From Bacteroidales bacterium (GTDB taxonomy: Bacteria > Bacteroidota > Bacteroidia > Bacteroidales > UBA1402): a DNA stretch of 7,201 nucleotides. Numbering within the stretch: the first letter of the stretch is position 1; each line of letters starts with the position of its first letter. Location: positions 1 through 7,201 of the forward strand of contig JAAZGQ010000210.1 in assembly GCA_012511135.1 (NCBI GenBank), given 5' to 3'. The notes under the pieces were generated by a model. The model was not told the origin of the DNA, searched no databases, and was given only the letters and a program-made list of their open reading frames with translations. The translations under genes were made by a program, and so were the position numbers. Positions 6,249 to 7,201 of the stretch are shown piece after piece.

Positions 6249-6662
6249 TTACTCTTTTTCCGACAAAGCCTTGTCGTCTCCGCCTAAATACACGGCGATC
6301 AATACCACTGTGTCGGTTCCGTTGTTTTTGCCATTGTGGTAGGTATTCCATACTTCCGAAATGCAATCGTCTTTGGAATAGACATTACATTTCCCGTTTT
6401 TGAGTTCAACCTGCAATTCTCCCTGCATGACATACGCAAAAACCGGAATGCTGTGTTTGTGCCAGCCGGTGGCTTCGCCGGGCGGTATTGTTACTTTGCA
6501 AATGCTTATCTCTGCACGTTCCACCTGAGGATAGGCCAGGGCTTGGCCAATATCACTTGTATCGGTTTTTAGCAAAGTTTCCACTTGAATTGTTTGCCTG
6601 TATTGGGCAAAAACCAGCCCATTCATACAAAACACCAGCAAAGCGAGCAATATGCGTTTCAT
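6249..6662 (-). CDS. Secreted single-domain cupin
   Basis: The product has 137 aa. MKRILLALLVFCMNGLVFA is a Sec signal peptide (cleavage after A19), so it is periplasmic or secreted. The rest is one cupin beta-barrel. Motif 1 is GWHKHSIPVFAYVMQG (66-81), with metal-ligand candidates H68 and H70; the Glu usually found between HxH and the final Gly is V74 here. Motif 2 is YHNGKNNGTDTVVLIAVYLG (108-127), with H109 as the third histidine. A metal site of three histidines without Glu is possible, so binding rather than oxidative catalysis may be the function; neither is shown. It lies 41 bp downstream of the CoA-binding gene on the same strand, with no good -7 box between (the nearest candidate, GAGATTTG, lacks the TA), suggesting an operon. 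It is convergent with the kinase gene, 12 bp apart. Confidence 0.82.
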   Translation of the reverse strand: MKRILLALLVFCMNGLVFAQYRQTIQVETLLKTDTSDIGQALAYPQVERAEISICKVTIPPGEATGWHKHSIPVFAYVMQGELQVELKNGKCNVYSKDDCISEVWNTYHNGKNNGTDTVVLIAVYLGGDDKALSEKE

Positions 6663-6703
6663 TTACTTTCTACTTATTAAAAATCAAATCTCTGTTTTCT
6701 GTC

Positions 6704-7078
6704 TCAAAACTGCCCTGTAGCCAGTAAAACCAGGGTACATGCTTCCTGAGCATCAATGGAAGCTTTTTGTAACATGGACTGTAATTCAGGATTTTCTGTA
6801 CCCGGGTTAAAAATCACCCTGCGGGGTTGGAGAGATAGAATATAATCGTAGTAACTCCCTTGATTTTTGCCTGATAAATACAAACTAACCGTGTCCACAT
6901 CGGGGTACATTTGTTGACTGTTGATAATTTCCCTTCCAAACAATTCCCCGGGTCGGTTACCCAGCAAATATATGTCGTGCTTATGTGCCAACAATTGCTC
7001 GGCTGCTTTGTAGGCATAACGTTCGGGATTGGTACTTGCCCCGATGATCAGGGTCTTGTTTTTAGCATTGCTTTCCAT
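6704..7078 (-). CDS. CoA-binding domain protein (YccU-like Rossmann fold)
   Basis: The product has 124 aa, the usual length for single-domain CoA_binding_2 proteins. KTLIIGASTNPERYAYKAAEQLL (8-30) is the nucleotide-binding beta-strand/glycine loop, and YLLGNRPGELFGREI (37-51) follows. PDVDTVSLYL (59-68) is the next strand. RRVIFNPGTENPELQ (86-100) and EACTLVLLATGQF (112-124) complete the fold. There is no signal peptide, so it is cytoplasmic. The domain resembles the CoA-binding part of succinyl-CoA synthetase alpha subunits but lacks the ligase portion; the cellular role of such stand-alone proteins is poorly defined. The ATG at 7078 is the first possible start and fits the fold. It may be cotranscribed with the cupin gene. 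Confidence 0.88.
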   Translation of the reverse strand: MESNAKNKTLIIGASTNPERYAYKAAEQLLAHKHDIYLLGNRPGELFGREIINSQQMYPDVDTVSLYLSGKNQGSYYDYILSLQPRRVIFNPGTENPELQSMLQKASIDAQEACTLVLLATGQF

Positions 7079-7116
7079 ATGGACAATATTATGACAATTG
7101 TTTTCCTTCTTAAAAA

Positions 7117-7130
7117 CAGAAGATTTTCTG
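7117..7130 (-). terminator. Weak terminator-like hairpin
   Basis: CAGAA (7117-7121) and TTCTG (7126-7130) can pair around a 4-nt loop. On the minus strand the hairpin is followed by TTTTTA (7111-7116), so it could end a minus-strand transcript entering from beyond 7201. The stem is only 5 bp and AT-rich. The rest of 7079-7201 is AT-rich, with no gene and no clear promoter; TAATATTG at 7084-7091 is a one-mismatch -7 box but too close to the ATG at 7078. Confidence 0.25.
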
Positions 7131-7201
7131 CCTTTAAAACAACTAATATACGGTGTGGAATAAAAAACTCCGAAAGATAAAAAAAATAGTTTAAATGGGA
7201 A

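Noticed and set aside
6911..7180. 89-codon plus-strand frame at the right end
   Set aside because: It is antisense to the CoA-binding protein, with no family resemblance.

Overview
The window looks like chromosomal DNA from a member of the Bacteroidota, perhaps Bacteroidales or Marinilabiliales (the order is a guess). Three things point that way. The best promoter candidates match the phylum's -33/-7 signature (-7 box TAnnTTTG). The start codons lack Shine-Dalgarno sequences and sit behind AT-rich leaders. The secreted proteins combine a CotH domain, FIVAR-like helices and discoidin-like C-termini in the manner of this group's glycan-processing proteins. I see no RNA gene, CRISPR array, transposase or other mobile element.

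Left half, minus strand: a CotH-family secreted protein (1300-3399) is followed downstream by a second secreted protein (1-1057) that leaves the window before its stop. The second has a jelly-roll-like, carbohydrate-binding-type N-terminus and a helical region. It shares a short motif (TDF[ED]GKA) with the helical region of the CotH protein. The two genes have separate promoters, but both carry the same bipartite direct-repeat element: two copies of a TCCAATT-like heptamer 21 bp apart, at exactly the same distance from the -7 box. This suggests one regulator controls both.

Centre, plus strand: across a roughly 290 bp divergent region lies a GH27 (alpha-galactosidase family) lipoprotein (3692-5038), followed after 79 bp by an unusual ROK-family sugar kinase (5118-6236). 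A plausible reading is that the lipoprotein releases a galactose-like sugar outside the cytoplasm and the kinase handles a sugar inside. Neither substrate can be read from the sequence.

Right end, minus strand and convergent with the kinase: a small CoA-binding-type Rossmann protein (6704-7078), then a secreted single-domain cupin (6249-6662) 41 bp downstream. They may form a small operon unrelated to glycans. The kinase and cupin genes end only 12 bp apart.

The most noteworthy observation is the paired, identically spaced operator upstream of the two secreted minus-strand genes. It ties a putative secreted protein kinase and a putative glycan-binding protein into one regulon beside an alpha-galactosidase/kinase pair.
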